From NCBI RefSeq assembly GCF_016772275.1, contig NZ_CP065425.1:3006653-3070652 (forward strand): 64,000 bases of DNA, in the 5' to 3' direction. The position numbers were made by a program, and so were the translations under genes. This document shows, piece after piece, positions 8,546 to 17,573 of this stretch; position 1 is the stretch's first letter, and each line of letters begins with the position of its first letter. The notes under the pieces were generated by a model. That model was given only the letters and a program-made list of their open reading frames with translations. It had not been told where the DNA came from and ran no database searches. This DNA comes from Heyndrickxia vini (GTDB lineage: Bacteria; Bacillota; Bacilli; Bacillales; Bacillaceae_C).

Positions 8546-9545
8546 CTTTCTTTATCGTAATCAATTCAGAATATCTTTTCGCCTTTCGACGTTTTTCTCT
8601 TTGCTTTTCAAGTATTTTAGGAAAAACTAATGCCAATGTCACAATAATTGCTGTTATTAATTTCATATCACCCGTATCCAAAAATTTAACCCGAAGTGCT
8701 AAACCGAGGATCACTCGATAAATAATAGCCCCTGTGATCACAGCAAATGTTGTCCTGACAATCGTTTTTGTTCCGAAAATCGCTTCTCCGATAATAACTG
8801 AGGCAAGACCAACAATAATCATCCCAATTCCTAAATTGATATCCGAAAATTTTGCGTATTGGGCAATTAATGCACCGGATAAGGCAACTAATGCATTCGA
8901 AATTCCCAATCCTAGGATAATTAATGAGTCCGTATTCGCTGAAAGACTACGAATCATTCTTTGATTATCACCTGTAGCACGTAAAGCAAGACCAACTTCC
9001 GTTTGTAAAAAACGATCAGTAATCCATTTGATGAGTAATGTAATAATGAACATGAAAATTGCGATTCCCCAAGTGGATGGTAAGTACTGAATTCCTGTAG
9101 ATCCTATTATTTTATTCAGCCATTGATCAATACCTAAAGGCTGCCAAAAGTGAGTAAACTTTGTTAATATTGTTTCAGAATTTAATAGTGGGATATTCGG
9201 TCTTCCTACAGATGTATTAGACGATGTTCCCATAATTCGTAAGTTAATGGAGTAGAGCGCAATCATCATTAATATTCCAGATAGGAGTGGATTGATTTTT
9301 CCTTTCGTATGTAAAATTCCGGTGATACATCCAGCAATAAAACCGGCAATAATAGCTGCAAATGTTGCTAGGATTGGGTTATAGCCTAAAACAATCATCG
9401 TTGCAGCAACCGAACTTCCAGTTACGAAACTCCCGTCTACCGTAAGATCTGGAAAATCAAGCACTCGGAATGAAAGATATACTCCAAGTGCCATGATTGC
9501 ATAGATGATTCCTTGCTCTACTGAGCCAAATATCGTTGCAAACAT
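8514..9545 (-). CDS. ABC transporter permease (TrpY-like)
   Basis: 343 residues, with about eight to ten hydrophobic helices and a charged C-terminal tail, in the branched-chain-amino-acid-type permease family (BPD_transp_2). TAGGAGATGATTCA precedes the ATG. A single permease with a PF04392-type binding protein and one ATPase is the TrpXYZ pattern. It lies 14 bp after the binding-protein gene and overlaps the ATPase gene. It should form the membrane channel for an aromatic amino acid; the cargo is inferred from the neighbouring enzymes. Confidence 0.82.
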   Translation of the reverse strand: MFATIFGSVEQGIIYAIMALGVYLSFRVLDFPDLTVDGSFVTGSSVAATMIVLGYNPILATFAAIIAGFIAGCITGILHTKGKINPLLSGILMMIALYSINLRIMGTSSNTSVGRPNIPLLNSETILTKFTHFWQPLGIDQWLNKIIGSTGIQYLPSTWGIAIFMFIITLLIKWITDRFLQTEVGLALRATGDNQRMIRSLSANTDSLIILGLGISNALVALSGALIAQYAKFSDINLGIGMIIVGLASVIIGEAIFGTKTIVRTTFAVITGAIIYRVILGLALRVKFLDTGDMKLITAIIVTLALVFPKILEKQREKRRKAKRYSELITIKKGDDIAPPPTD

Positions 9546-9559
9546 TGAATCATCTCCTA

Positions 9560-10567
9560 TTACTCACTAAATTCCGCCTTCCAGTCCTCCTTAACCTCAC
9601 GTCCAATCGTTTCGGCTGTTTTCTTGTTGATGACTAATTTTAAATTTTGAGGTAGTTGTACCGGTAAATCTGCTGGCTTCTTTTCACCTTTTAATATTTG
9701 AACAGCCATTTTCCCTGCTTCATAACCAATATCAGCGTATTCGAATCCGTATGCACCAAGTGCTCCTCTTTTTACTGAATCAAACTCTGCTGCCATCATC
9801 GGCAATTTATTATCGTTAGCAACTGATACGACTGATTCTAATGCTGAAACTACTGTATTATCAGAAATAATGTATAAACCATCTACTTTTCCGACAAGTG
9901 ATTCTGTTGCTTGTTTTACCTCTGCTGAAGTAGACGCAGAAGCTTCCACAATACTTAAACCAATGTCTTTTGCTAGTTTTTTAACATTATCTACTTGGGC
10001 ACGTGAATTTTGTTCGCCCGAGTTGAAAACCATGCCTACTTTTTTCATATTTAATTGTTCTTTCATAAACTTTAAAGTGTTTGGAATAGCGTCTGGGTGG
10101 GTATCTATCGTTCCTGTTACATTTGCACCGGGTTGTTCCATTGATGAAACGAGTTCGGCACCGACTGGGTCTGTCACTGAAGTAAATATTATTGGAATGT
10201 CTTTGGTGGCACTAGCTACAGCTTGAGCGCTAGGTGTTGAATTTGCGAAGATGAGATCTACGTTTGAACTAACTAAATTACTTGCAATAGATGTATTTGC
10301 ACTATTGTCATTTTGAGCATTTTGTATATCATATTCAACTTTTAAACCTGATTCTTCAATCGCCTTTTTAAATCCATCGAATGCAGCATTTAGAGAAGGA
10401 TGCTCGACAATTTGGGTAACACCAATCTTATACGTTTTCTCTTGCGGTTTTGAGTCACCACTGCTTGCTTCCCCTCCTGTAGTTTTCTTCTCACTTTGCG
10501 ATCCACACGAGGCCAAAAGTATTGCACTGAATAAAACGATTGCGCTTTTTTTCCAACTTAATCTCAT
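9560..10567 (-). CDS. ABC transporter substrate-binding lipoprotein (TrpX-like)
   Basis: 335 residues from the ATG at 10567, which has GGGGGGA seven bases upstream; an ATG five codons earlier lacks a ribosome site. The signal peptide ends in a lipobox (LLASC). The mature part begins with a Ser/Gly/Lys-rich linker, then KIGVTQIVEHPSLNAAFDGF and repeated alpha/beta segments of the PF04392 family. It is the extracellular receptor of the importer and the first gene of the operon ending at 1361. A 54-bp gap separates it from the nitronate monooxygenase gene, with no terminator seen there, so read-through from the paa genes is possible. Confidence 0.82.
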   Translation of the reverse strand: MRLSWKKSAIVLFSAILLASCGSQSEKKTTGGEASSGDSKPQEKTYKIGVTQIVEHPSLNAAFDGFKKAIEESGLKVEYDIQNAQNDNSANTSIASNLVSSNVDLIFANSTPSAQAVASATKDIPIIFTSVTDPVGAELVSSMEQPGANVTGTIDTHPDAIPNTLKFMKEQLNMKKVGMVFNSGEQNSRAQVDNVKKLAKDIGLSIVEASASTSAEVKQATESLVGKVDGLYIISDNTVVSALESVVSVANDNKLPMMAAEFDSVKRGALGAYGFEYADIGYEAGKMAVQILKGEKKPADLPVQLPQNLKLVINKKTAETIGREVKEDWKAEFSE

Positions 10568-10636
10568 CCCATTTCCCCCCATTAATTTTAATCAATACTC
10601 TTTTGATAATTTCTTCATATAAGGAAAATGTCCTGC

Positions 10637-11587
10637 TTATATAATTAGTTGATTTTCAATGTTTTTCAACGTTTTTCGACAATCGCTCATCATCTGCTCA
10701 AGGAGTTGACTAACGGTTGGTTCATCGTGAATCATCCCTGCAATTTGTCCGCTGTTCATAAATCCTTCGGTCCCGTTTCCTTCAAGCGCTCCAATTAAAT
10801 GACGCTTCTCACTTGTAGCCTCCATGTATTCAAGAAGAGAATAACTTTTTTCGTTTTTCAAGAGAGCAGAGGAATACTCATCGTCCAATACCCTACGTAC
10901 TTGCCCTTTCGAACGACCAAGAATAATTGTTTGATGATCATTTGCATCAATAAGCTTCGATTTATATTCTTGTGAAAAAGGAGCGTCCTTTGTTGCAACA
11001 AATCTAGTCCCCATCTGTACTCCTTGTGCACCTAAAGCCATCGCAGCCAGCAATCCCCTCCCATCCGCAATGCCTCCCGCAGCAACAACCGGGATTTTTA
11101 CTGCATCAACAATTTGTGGAATAAGCGTCATTGTTGTCGTTTCAAAGGGAGAATTTATTCCGGCAGCTTCAAACCCTTCTGCAACGATAATATCTGCACC
11201 AGCCGTTTCTGCCTTTTTTGCGTGCTTTACAGAAGCTATGACCACTATTACCTTTATATCGTGATGATGGAAGATAGGAATCAATGGTGCTGGATTTCCA
11301 GCTGATAAAGATACAATGGGCACTTTATGTTTAATGATTAATGAAACCATTTCTTGCATATGCTGATTCACATTTATAGGTAGATTGATCGCAAAAGGTT
11401 TATTCGTAAGCACTCCTATTTCTCGGATCATCTTTTCCACTTTCTCAGGAGTCATCGTTCCGACCCCCATCGTACCTAATCCACCAGCATTAGAGACTGC
11501 AGCTGATAATTTAGCATTACTAATATTCCCCATCCCTCCCTGAATAATTGGAAGCTCAATGCCGAGTAATTGTGTTAAGTAATTCAT
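10637..11587 (-). CDS. Nitronate monooxygenase family flavoprotein
   Basis: 316 residues, a FMN-dependent TIM barrel. The N-terminal ELPIIQGGMGN, the central GADIIVAEGFEAAG, and GGIADGRGLLAAMALGAQGVQMGTRF phosphate-binding region are typical of 2-nitropropane dioxygenase/nitronate monooxygenase and its FabK-like relatives. GGGGGAGAAGT precedes the ATG. It follows paaX by 16 bp, so it should be co-transcribed with it. Its part in phenylacetate breakdown is not known; detoxifying nitronates or acting on an enoyl-CoA intermediate are both possible. Confidence 0.78.
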   Translation of the reverse strand: MNYLTQLLGIELPIIQGGMGNISNAKLSAAVSNAGGLGTMGVGTMTPEKVEKMIREIGVLTNKPFAINLPINVNQHMQEMVSLIIKHKVPIVSLSAGNPAPLIPIFHHHDIKVIVVIASVKHAKKAETAGADIIVAEGFEAAGINSPFETTTMTLIPQIVDAVKIPVVAAGGIADGRGLLAAMALGAQGVQMGTRFVATKDAPFSQEYKSKLIDANDHQTIILGRSKGQVRRVLDDEYSSALLKNEKSYSLLEYMEATSEKRHLIGALEGNGTEGFMNSGQIAGMIHDEPTVSQLLEQMMSDCRKTLKNIENQLII

Positions 11588-11603
11588 ACTTCTCCCCCAT
11601 TGT

Positions 11604-12494
11604 CTATTCCTCGATTAGTAAAGGATGCTGAAATATATCGTACTTTTTATTCTTTTTATGCATATGATTTCCTTCGCTGAAAACAGATTCAAAAAACTCA
11701 CCCGCAGGTACTGCAAGTTCCTTGTAATAATCTGAGAAAAGTTGATCCGCCTGATTTCCTAACCATATTTTAGGAAGTAACTCCTCGGGTAATCCGGGAT
11801 CAATGAATAAAAATTTCCGGTATTCATGAACTAGTTTTGTTCTCTCTACAAAACAATCTGCAGGTGTCATACTTCCAGTTTGAATTCCTATTTTTGCTTG
11901 ATCATATTTTTTTTGATAAATATCTATAAACTTTTTGTACTGTGAATTGATTTCGGATATATCCCAACAATCCTGGACTAACCGTATATTTTCGTGTGGA
12001 CCTTGATATTCTGTCAGAAAAATATGTACGTAATCGCTAATTTCATATTTTTCCACAAGCTTATTTACTTGTTTAATTAGCGGATTAGGGGATATCCAAC
12101 AGCTATTCGCAATGCTTCCAAAACCGCTCCAAACTAATTCCTTCCTTAGTTCATCCCGAATTGCTCGCTTCTCCTCAGGAATTGAATAAGTTAGCATTGT
12201 CCATTTCCCGTCCCATTTATCTTTCTTTAATTTAAAGATCCGGGTCGCAGCCTCCTCCATTCGGTCGATGCCACGCGGGGTTAAATAATAATAGCTTCGA
12301 TTCCTTTCTTTGCGTGCTTCCACCCATCCTTGCTTATTCATGCGGGAAATGGCTGCACGAACTGCCTGTTCATTATGACCAAACTCTTTCAATAACTTTA
12401 TTAAACTGCCAATCCAAATTTCACTTCCATAATGCCGGATATAATCTCCATATATTGTAAAAATCATTGATCTTGTATTTAATGTCCCATTCAT
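11604..12494 (-). CDS. paaX: PaaX-family repressor of phenylacetate genes
   Basis: 296 residues from the ATG at 12494; a longer frame would run into the thiolase gene. The N-terminal winged-helix segment (TRSMIFTIYGDYIRHYG, then IKLLKEFG...AVRAAISRM) and the central PaaX domain (MLTYSIPEEKRAIRDELRKEL) are clear. PaaX proteins repress paa genes and release DNA on binding phenylacetyl-CoA. Here that is also the inferred product of the 2-oxoacid dehydrogenase operon. A candidate operator is at 20110-20158. It is followed at 16 bp by the nitronate monooxygenase gene. Confidence 0.87.
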   Translation of the reverse strand: MNGTLNTRSMIFTIYGDYIRHYGSEIWIGSLIKLLKEFGHNEQAVRAAISRMNKQGWVEARKERNRSYYYLTPRGIDRMEEAATRIFKLKKDKWDGKWTMLTYSIPEEKRAIRDELRKELVWSGFGSIANSCWISPNPLIKQVNKLVEKYEISDYVHIFLTEYQGPHENIRLVQDCWDISEINSQYKKFIDIYQKKYDQAKIGIQTGSMTPADCFVERTKLVHEYRKFLFIDPGLPEELLPKIWLGNQADQLFSDYYKELAVPAGEFFESVFSEGNHMHKKNKKYDIFQHPLLIEE

Positions 12495-12570
12495 CCTATT
12501 TATACCTACCTTTTCCTGGAAGTGACGAATCTTTGTTGTGAGAGCAGATAGATTATGAGTATTCCTTTGT

Positions 12571-13770
12571 CTATACATTCTCCACTATTGTTGCAATTCC
12601 TTGGCCAACCCCTATACACATCGTAGCTAGACCTACTTCCGTATTTCTCCTTTTCATCTCATATATTAATGTCGTTAAGATTCTTGCTCCACTAGCACCT
12701 AGTGGATGCCCTAAAGCAATCGCCCCTCCATTTACATTTACCAGTTCTGGATTTACTTCAAGCTGGTTGATGCATTCAATAGATTGTGAGGCAAATGCTT
12801 CATTTAATTCTATTAGATTGATGTCTTTTATCGTCATATTAACCCGAGACAACAATTTTCTAGTCGCATAAATAGGTCCAAGTCCCATTACAGCAGGTTC
12901 CAGTCCGGCTACTGCTGTTGCTTTATATTTAACTAGCGGGGTTAGCCCTAATTTCTTTGCTTTCGTTTCACTCATTAAAAGTAATGCGGATGCACCATCA
13001 TTAACTCCGGATGAATTCCCTGCTGTAACTGTCCCATTGGAAAATAGCGGTTTTAATTTTTGTAACGCTTCATAGCTTGAATTTGGTCGTGGATGTTCAT
13101 CCAACGTTACTTCTGTGACTTTTCCTTTGCGATCAACTGTAGGAATAGAGATTATCTCATCAGAAAATCGTCCATGCTCATGGGCTTGTTTAGCCTTTAA
13201 TTGACTCAATAAGGCAAATTGATCCTGCTCTTCACGCGTGATGTTATATTTTTTCGCTACATTCTCTGCTGTTTCCGGCATCGAATCTATTCCGTAGATT
13301 TGCTTTAATTTGTCATTTGCAAAACGCCAGCCAATCGTTGTATCAAACAATTCCATAGTACCTCTAGGAAAATCAGACTCTGGTTTTGCCATGACAAAAG
13401 GGGCTCTTGACATGCTTTCCGTTCCACCGGCAATAAAAATGTCACCATCTCCTACGGAAATTGCTCTAGCGGCATAATTAACTGCATCTAAACCAGATCC
13501 ACATAAACGATTGATCGTTGTTGCTGCTGTCTCTACCGGCAATCCTGCTAGTAATGCGGACATTCGAGCAACATTTCTATTGTCTTCTCCCGCCTGATTT
13601 GCACAACCAAATACAACTTCCTCAATCTCGTTTACTGGGAGTTTAGGATTCCTTTCTAGTAGTGCATGAATTACCATAGCTCCTAAATCATCCGGACGAA
13701 CATTTTTTAAGGATCCTTTGTATCTGCCGATTGGCGTTCGTACCGCATCAATAATGACAACATTATTCAT
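12571..13770 (-). CDS. paaJ: 3-oxoadipyl-CoA / 3-oxo-5,6-dehydrosuberyl-CoA thiolase
   Basis: 399 residues. Thiolase motifs are complete: nucleophilic Cys in NRLCGSGLDA (about residue 90), His in GHPLGASGAR (about 353), and the second Cys in CIGVGQG (about 383). It has the length of PaaJ/PcaF. In the paa pathway it releases acetyl-CoA from the ring-cleavage product and later splits 3-oxoadipyl-CoA to succinyl-CoA and acetyl-CoA. It lies 30 bp after paaG. A general acetyl-CoA acetyltransferase would look similar; the position inside the paa cluster decides the call. Confidence 0.85.
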   Translation of the reverse strand: MNNVVIIDAVRTPIGRYKGSLKNVRPDDLGAMVIHALLERNPKLPVNEIEEVVFGCANQAGEDNRNVARMSALLAGLPVETAATTINRLCGSGLDAVNYAARAISVGDGDIFIAGGTESMSRAPFVMAKPESDFPRGTMELFDTTIGWRFANDKLKQIYGIDSMPETAENVAKKYNITREEQDQFALLSQLKAKQAHEHGRFSDEIISIPTVDRKGKVTEVTLDEHPRPNSSYEALQKLKPLFSNGTVTAGNSSGVNDGASALLLMSETKAKKLGLTPLVKYKATAVAGLEPAVMGLGPIYATRKLLSRVNMTIKDINLIELNEAFASQSIECINQLEVNPELVNVNGGAIALGHPLGASGARILTTLIYEMKRRNTEVGLATMCIGVGQGIATIVENV

Positions 13771-13800
13771 TTCGCCACACTCCCTACTGAAAACAACACT

Positions 13801-14574
13801 CTACTTACCTTCGAAATTAGGTTTTCTTTTATTTAGGAAAGCATCGATTCCTTCTTTATGGTCAAAGGATTGCCCTGCGATTCTTTGGGCATATGCCTCT
13901 TTATCCAATACTTCTTGCAAATTGGAATCCCAGCTTTGATTCATATAACGTTTTATTAAACCAATCGCCTTTGTAGGCATTTTCGCTAATTTTTCTGCGA
14001 ATTGAGCAATCGTAGTTTCCCATTCTTCGATAGGAACAACTTTTGTAATTAATCCAATATTTTTTGCCTCTTCCGCCGAAATTTTTTCACCTAAAATTGC
14101 TAACTCTAGTGCTTTTGCATGGCCGACAATCCTAGGAAGATAATACATATTTCCGGAATCGGGTACTAAACCAACATGGATAAATGCTTCGATAAAGCTT
14201 GCATTAGCAGAAGCTAAGCGAAAATCGCATGCAAGTGCTAAGCTCAATCCTGCCCCTGCTGCAGTTCCGTTTATCGCTGCAATGATTGGTTTTTCTATTG
14301 CAGCCATTTCTCTGATCATCGGATTATAGTATTTTCGCAAAAGCTCACCATAATCGGTATCTTCCTTTACTGCTTGAAGATCTTGACCAGAACAAAAGGC
14401 ACGTCCCGCACCTGAAATAACAATACTTCTTATCTCTGGATTCTTCGCAGCATCTTTCAGTGCGTTTCTTACTTCTATTTTCATTTGTTCATTAAATGCA
14501 TTTAATTTATCAGGTCGATTTAATGTGATCCATGCGACTTGATTTTTCATTTCATATAAGATTGTTTCGTACAT
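13801..14574 (-). CDS. paaG: 1,2-epoxyphenylacetyl-CoA isomerase
   Basis: 257 residues from the ATG at 14574, preceded by GGTAGGGGTGAGG; an upstream start would overlap paaF. Crotonase fold with the GRAFCSGQDL segment at about residues 62-71 and the oxyanion-hole part NGTAAGAGLSLALACDFR at about 108-125. GQDL in place of the usual GADL, and the later GLVPDSGNMYYLPR, are typical of PaaG. It isomerises ring-1,2-epoxyphenylacetyl-CoA to the oxepin. It is 10 bp after paaF. Confidence 0.85.
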   Translation of the reverse strand: MYETILYEMKNQVAWITLNRPDKLNAFNEQMKIEVRNALKDAAKNPEIRSIVISGAGRAFCSGQDLQAVKEDTDYGELLRKYYNPMIREMAAIEKPIIAAINGTAAGAGLSLALACDFRLASANASFIEAFIHVGLVPDSGNMYYLPRIVGHAKALELAILGEKISAEEAKNIGLITKVVPIEEWETTIAQFAEKLAKMPTKAIGLIKRYMNQSWDSNLQEVLDKEAYAQRIAGQSFDHKEGIDAFLNKRKPNFEGK

Positions 14575-14584
14575 ACCCTCACCC

Positions 14585-15364
14585 CTACCGTCCTTTGAAT
14601 TGCGGCTTTCTTTTTTCCACAAATGCTTTCATGCCTTCTTTTTGATCTTCTGTTGAAAATAATAATGAAAAGTTTTTTCGCTCATATTGCATTCCTTCGA
14701 GCAGGGAATTGTCGATAGCCTTATACACGGCCTCCTTAATGAATCGAACAGAGAGAGCTGGTTTTTCCGCTATTTTTTTCGCGTAATTAATTGTCTCTTC
14801 AATAACAAGTTCTTTCGGAAAACGTTTATTAATGATTCCGTGTTGTTCAGCTTCAACTGCCGTCATCATCTCGCCTGACCAAAGCCATTCCAAAGCTTTT
14901 GTTTTCCCCATAAGCTTTGTTAACCTTTGCGTCCCACCTGCACCTGGCATGACAGCTAAATTAATTTCAGGAAATCCGAATTTAGCATCTTCTGCTGCAA
15001 AAAGGAGATCACAAGCGAGAGCCAGTTCAAAACCACCACCTAATGCAAAACCGTGAACAGCACCGATAATTGGTTTTTTTATTTGTAAAAGACGATCCCA
15101 ATCTGCAAACTGGTTTAATAATTCAAGATCAATTGCCGCATCATTTGCCATTTCGCTTATGTCTGCTCCGGCTGCAAATGCTTTACCATTTCCGTATAGA
15201 ACGATCACGTTGACTTTTTCATCTTTTTCCATATTTTCGATCGTCCGAACAATTTCATTCACCATTTTTCGATTGAGTGCATTTAATACTTCCGGTCGAT
15301 TAAGCCGGATGGTCCCGATGTTCTCATCCGTTTCTACCTGAATAAATTTCAGATTATTATCCAT
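14585..15364 (-). CDS. paaF: Enoyl-CoA hydratase (2,3-dehydroadipyl-CoA hydratase)
   Basis: 259 residues. The crotonase oxyanion-hole segments GKAFAAGADISEM (about 61-73) and GFALGGGFELALACD are intact, and the catalytic glutamates lie in FGFPEINLAVMPGAGGTQRL. In the paa pathway PaaF hydrates 2,3-didehydroadipyl-CoA. The start overlaps the EthD gene stop by 8 bp. General enoyl-CoA hydratases are similar; the call rests on its place next to paaG. Confidence 0.82.
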   Translation of the reverse strand: MDNNLKFIQVETDENIGTIRLNRPEVLNALNRKMVNEIVRTIENMEKDEKVNVIVLYGNGKAFAAGADISEMANDAAIDLELLNQFADWDRLLQIKKPIIGAVHGFALGGGFELALACDLLFAAEDAKFGFPEINLAVMPGAGGTQRLTKLMGKTKALEWLWSGEMMTAVEAEQHGIINKRFPKELVIEETINYAKKIAEKPALSVRFIKEAVYKAIDNSLLEGMQYERKNFSLLFSTEDQKEGMKAFVEKRKPQFKGR

Positions 15365-15650
15365 TCACATCTTCACCAAACATAAATGTAACTATATCTC
15401 CGGCAAATTCCATTACATCTTTTCCGGAAGCTTTGGATTCAGGCGTTTTAGACGCTTCTTTAAATGCTTCCTTGCTCGCATAGTACATGACACACATGAG
15501 GTAGTATGGACTTGAACTCGACATTTTTGTAATTTCCACCTTTTCTAGGCCGGGAATCTGATTTGTTATAGGCATATGTGTATTAAAGTAATGTTCATCA
15601 AAACTTGCAGGATCCTCTGGTTTTTTAAATAATGCGATCATTTTGTACAT
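15357..15650 (-). CDS. EthD-family protein of the paa cluster
   Basis: 97 residues from the ATG at 15650, preceded by GAGGAGAAACAAC; the longer frame starts inside the upstream repeat. It has the EthD ferredoxin-like dimeric fold pattern: ALFKKPEDPASFDEHYFNTHMPI, then PGLEKVEI and a C-terminal D-E-V-rich end. Small EthD proteins are found near oxygenase and paa genes of Gram-positives; their exact reaction is not established. It overlaps paaF by 8 bp and lies just downstream of the GC-rich repeat that separates it from paaD. Confidence 0.7.
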   Translation of the reverse strand: MYKMIALFKKPEDPASFDEHYFNTHMPITNQIPGLEKVEITKMSSSSPYYLMCVMYYASKEAFKEASKTPESKASGKDVMEFAGDIVTFMFGEDVNG

Positions 15651-15698
15651 GTTGTTTCTCCTCTCATCCTCTTTTTTTAAATCTCCATTAAACATGTT

Positions 15699-15825
15699 GT
15701 TGATTTCCGCTGCAGGTGCTCGCTTTCCGCGGGCGGCCCGTGAGCTTCCTCGACGCTAATGCGTCTGCGGGGTCTCACGTAAACCGCTTTTCCCGCAGGA
15801 GTCTCGCACCTTCCGCTCCAATCAA
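15699..15825. repeat. GC-rich imperfect palindromic Bacillus repeat, copy 1
   Basis: 127 bp bounded by GTTGA / TCAAC, with nested complementary arms such as GGTGCTCG... against ...CTCGCACC, GCGGG against CCCGC, and GACGC against GCGTC. It is far richer in G and C than its surroundings. It can fold into one long interrupted hairpin on either strand. A related copy is at 18557-18692. Elements of this type are common in Bacillaceae intergenic regions. Here it separates paaD from the EthD gene. Confidence 0.8.
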
Positions 15826-15866
15826 CTTAAACAATTATGAGCTGTAACATAGTATTTTAATAGAAT

Positions 15867-16367
15867 TTACATTAGATTAGATATTGGTTTCATTGCTTCA
15901 AATGGGTTTTTGCATGCTTTGCAGTATAGGATACTGCGGCATGCGGTTGGTCCAAATAAGTTTTCCATTGTCGTATAGTAGGAGCCGCAATAGGGACATT
16001 CGACTTTCCACTCCTGGATTTCATCATTGAAAACTGGCGGTGGAGCAATTCCAAATTGCTTTAGCCTTTCTTTGCCATCTTCAGATATTCGATCGGATGT
16101 CCATGGTGGGTGATAAATAAATTCCACTTCAACAGAGGTTACTTCACTTATTTGTAAAATAGCCTCGGTTATATTTTTTCGAATAATCTCCAATGCAGGA
16201 CATCCTAAAAACGTTGGTAGCGCTTTAATATGAATCTTGTTAAAATCCAAGATTTTTATTTCTTCAATCATTCCTAAATCAACGACACTGACTGATGGGA
16301 TTTCCGGATCTTTCACATTTTCTAAGCATTTTTCCACTCGAATAAGTAATTCATTATTTAATGTCAA
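15867..16367 (-). CDS. paaD: Phenylacetyl-CoA epoxidase subunit PaaD (MIP18 family)
   Basis: About 166 residues with a TTG at 16367, well spaced from AAGGGTGG; the GTG three codons earlier lies inside that site. The N-terminal DUF59/MIP18 domain (CLENVKDPEIPSVSVVDLGMIEEI) is followed by a C-terminal zinc ribbon with CPYC and CKAC pairs at about residues 128-152. PaaD is thought to help mature the di-iron oxygenase. It is 18 bp downstream of paaC and the last gene before the GC-rich repeat. Confidence 0.88.
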   Translation of the reverse strand: MTLNNELLIRVEKCLENVKDPEIPSVSVVDLGMIEEIKILDFNKIHIKALPTFLGCPALEIIRKNITEAILQISEVTSVEVEFIYHPPWTSDRISEDGKERLKQFGIAPPPVFNDEIQEWKVECPYCGSYYTTMENLFGPTACRSILYCKACKNPFEAMKPISNLM

Positions 16368-16385
16368 AATTTCCACCCTTCTTTT

Positions 16386-17192
16386 TTACCAAGTTGCTTG
16401 CGGATCAAAGGTGTACACTTCACTTAGTGTTGCTAATGCATCTTGCAGGTCTTCGGTATGGAATCCTTCCCTTCCATTTCCTTTTTTACTTTTTGGTTCA
16501 CCAGGGTATGGCATCGAAATTTCTTCAAAAACCTTCTTCATTTCTGTTTCCCATTGCTTTTTAAATGTCTGTTCCGCATCGATTAAGCCGTTATCAAACA
16601 TTAATTTGCCATTTGGACCATAGGATAGTACTCCTGAAAATTCATTCCATACTTTTTGAATCGCTGCACGCATTCTCGTTTTTCCTTCTCCACTACTTAA
16701 ACACAATTGATTAAACCAAACTTTCCAATGCATAATATGATAATATTGTTCCATTTTCATTTTCGTCGCAGCATGTGCTAACGGTTCAAAGGATGATTGT
16801 TTTAACGATTCAAGTTTTAGTTTTTTATAAATATCATAGAAATAATGACGTACAACGGTAAAAGCCCAATCATATTTTGGTTGATTTAAATAGGTTCCGG
16901 TACCATTTGCCATTTCTAGTAAAATAGCATTTTTCCGGGATTCAGCTTTACGTGAATGGGCTAGTTCATCAGCTGTCCCTTCACCAAGAGATTCAAGTAG
17001 TTCATAGTACATGACAGCGTGCCCCATTGTAGCCTGATTAATCGATGCGTAGGCAATATCTTCTTCAATATGGGGAGCTAAACCGAGCCATTCTGAACCG
17101 CGATAGGCAAGGATAAAATCGTCATCTGCTAATTGATATAATAATTCGATTAGCACCTGTTTAAATTCTTTATTTTCGATCTGTTGTTCCAC
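16386..17192 (-). CDS. paaC: Phenylacetyl-CoA epoxidase subunit PaaC
   Basis: 268 residues from the GTG at 17192, chosen because GGGGAGGAG lies six bases upstream. It is the structural subunit of the PaaABC(E) epoxidase, a ferritin-like fold. ELLYQLADDDFILAYRGSEWLGLAPHIEEDIAYASI near the N-terminus and the later EQYYHIMHWKVW are family signatures. It overlaps paaB by 23 bp, which suggests fixed stoichiometry. The complex epoxidises the ring of phenylacetyl-CoA. Confidence 0.9.
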   Translation of the reverse strand: MEQQIENKEFKQVLIELLYQLADDDFILAYRGSEWLGLAPHIEEDIAYASINQATMGHAVMYYELLESLGEGTADELAHSRKAESRKNAILLEMANGTGTYLNQPKYDWAFTVVRHYFYDIYKKLKLESLKQSSFEPLAHAATKMKMEQYYHIMHWKVWFNQLCLSSGEGKTRMRAAIQKVWNEFSGVLSYGPNGKLMFDNGLIDAEQTFKKQWETEMKKVFEEISMPYPGEPKSKKGNGREGFHTEDLQDALATLSEVYTFDPQATW

Positions 17193-17544
17193 GCTGCACT
17201 CCTCCCCATGACATGATTTCCTTTTCATCTAATACTTGCTGTTCGTATTGGCGCCATTTCTTTTTCAAATAGCCGTATCCTTTTGTTAGGCGGTAATCTT
17301 TATTATCTAATCGTGAAATCGCCGCCCTTTCTTCAGGCTGTAATTTGCGAATATCAGAGCGTTTCACCACCCATATATCGACGACAGGTTCACGTCTCAT
17401 AAAATTTTCTTGTGCCATGACAAATGCCATTTCTTGATTTGGTGCGAGCAAACTAAATTGGTATTGCATATCGGATTTAAATGTTCGTCGACTGAAAACT
17501 TCATAGACTTCGTAAAAATTATTGGAATTAGATTGTTTATCCAA
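17170..17544 (-). CDS. paaB: Phenylacetyl-CoA epoxidase subunit PaaB
   Basis: 124 residues from the TTG at 17544, eight bases after AAGGAG; a GTG three codons upstream abuts the ribosome site. The segment FYEVYEVFSRRTFKSD, then ENFMRREPVVDIWVVKRSDI, are PaaB hallmarks. PaaB is the small bridging subunit needed for activity of PaaA-PaaC. It lies 29 bp after paaA and overlaps paaC. The C-terminal 40 residues are longer than in enterobacterial PaaB, as is common in Bacillus. Confidence 0.88.
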   Translation of the reverse strand: MDKQSNSNNFYEVYEVFSRRTFKSDMQYQFSLLAPNQEMAFVMAQENFMRREPVVDIWVVKRSDIRKLQPEERAAISRLDNKDYRLTKGYGYLKKKWRQYEQQVLDEKEIMSWGGVQRGTTDRK

Positions 17545-17573
17545 TACGACCACTCCTTTTGAATCTAGTTACC

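Noticed and set aside
10583-10636. Sigma-54 promoter as in the Bacillus bkd operon
   Set aside because: No TGGCAC-N5-TTGC motif is present ahead of the binding-protein gene and no BkdR-type activator is in the window.
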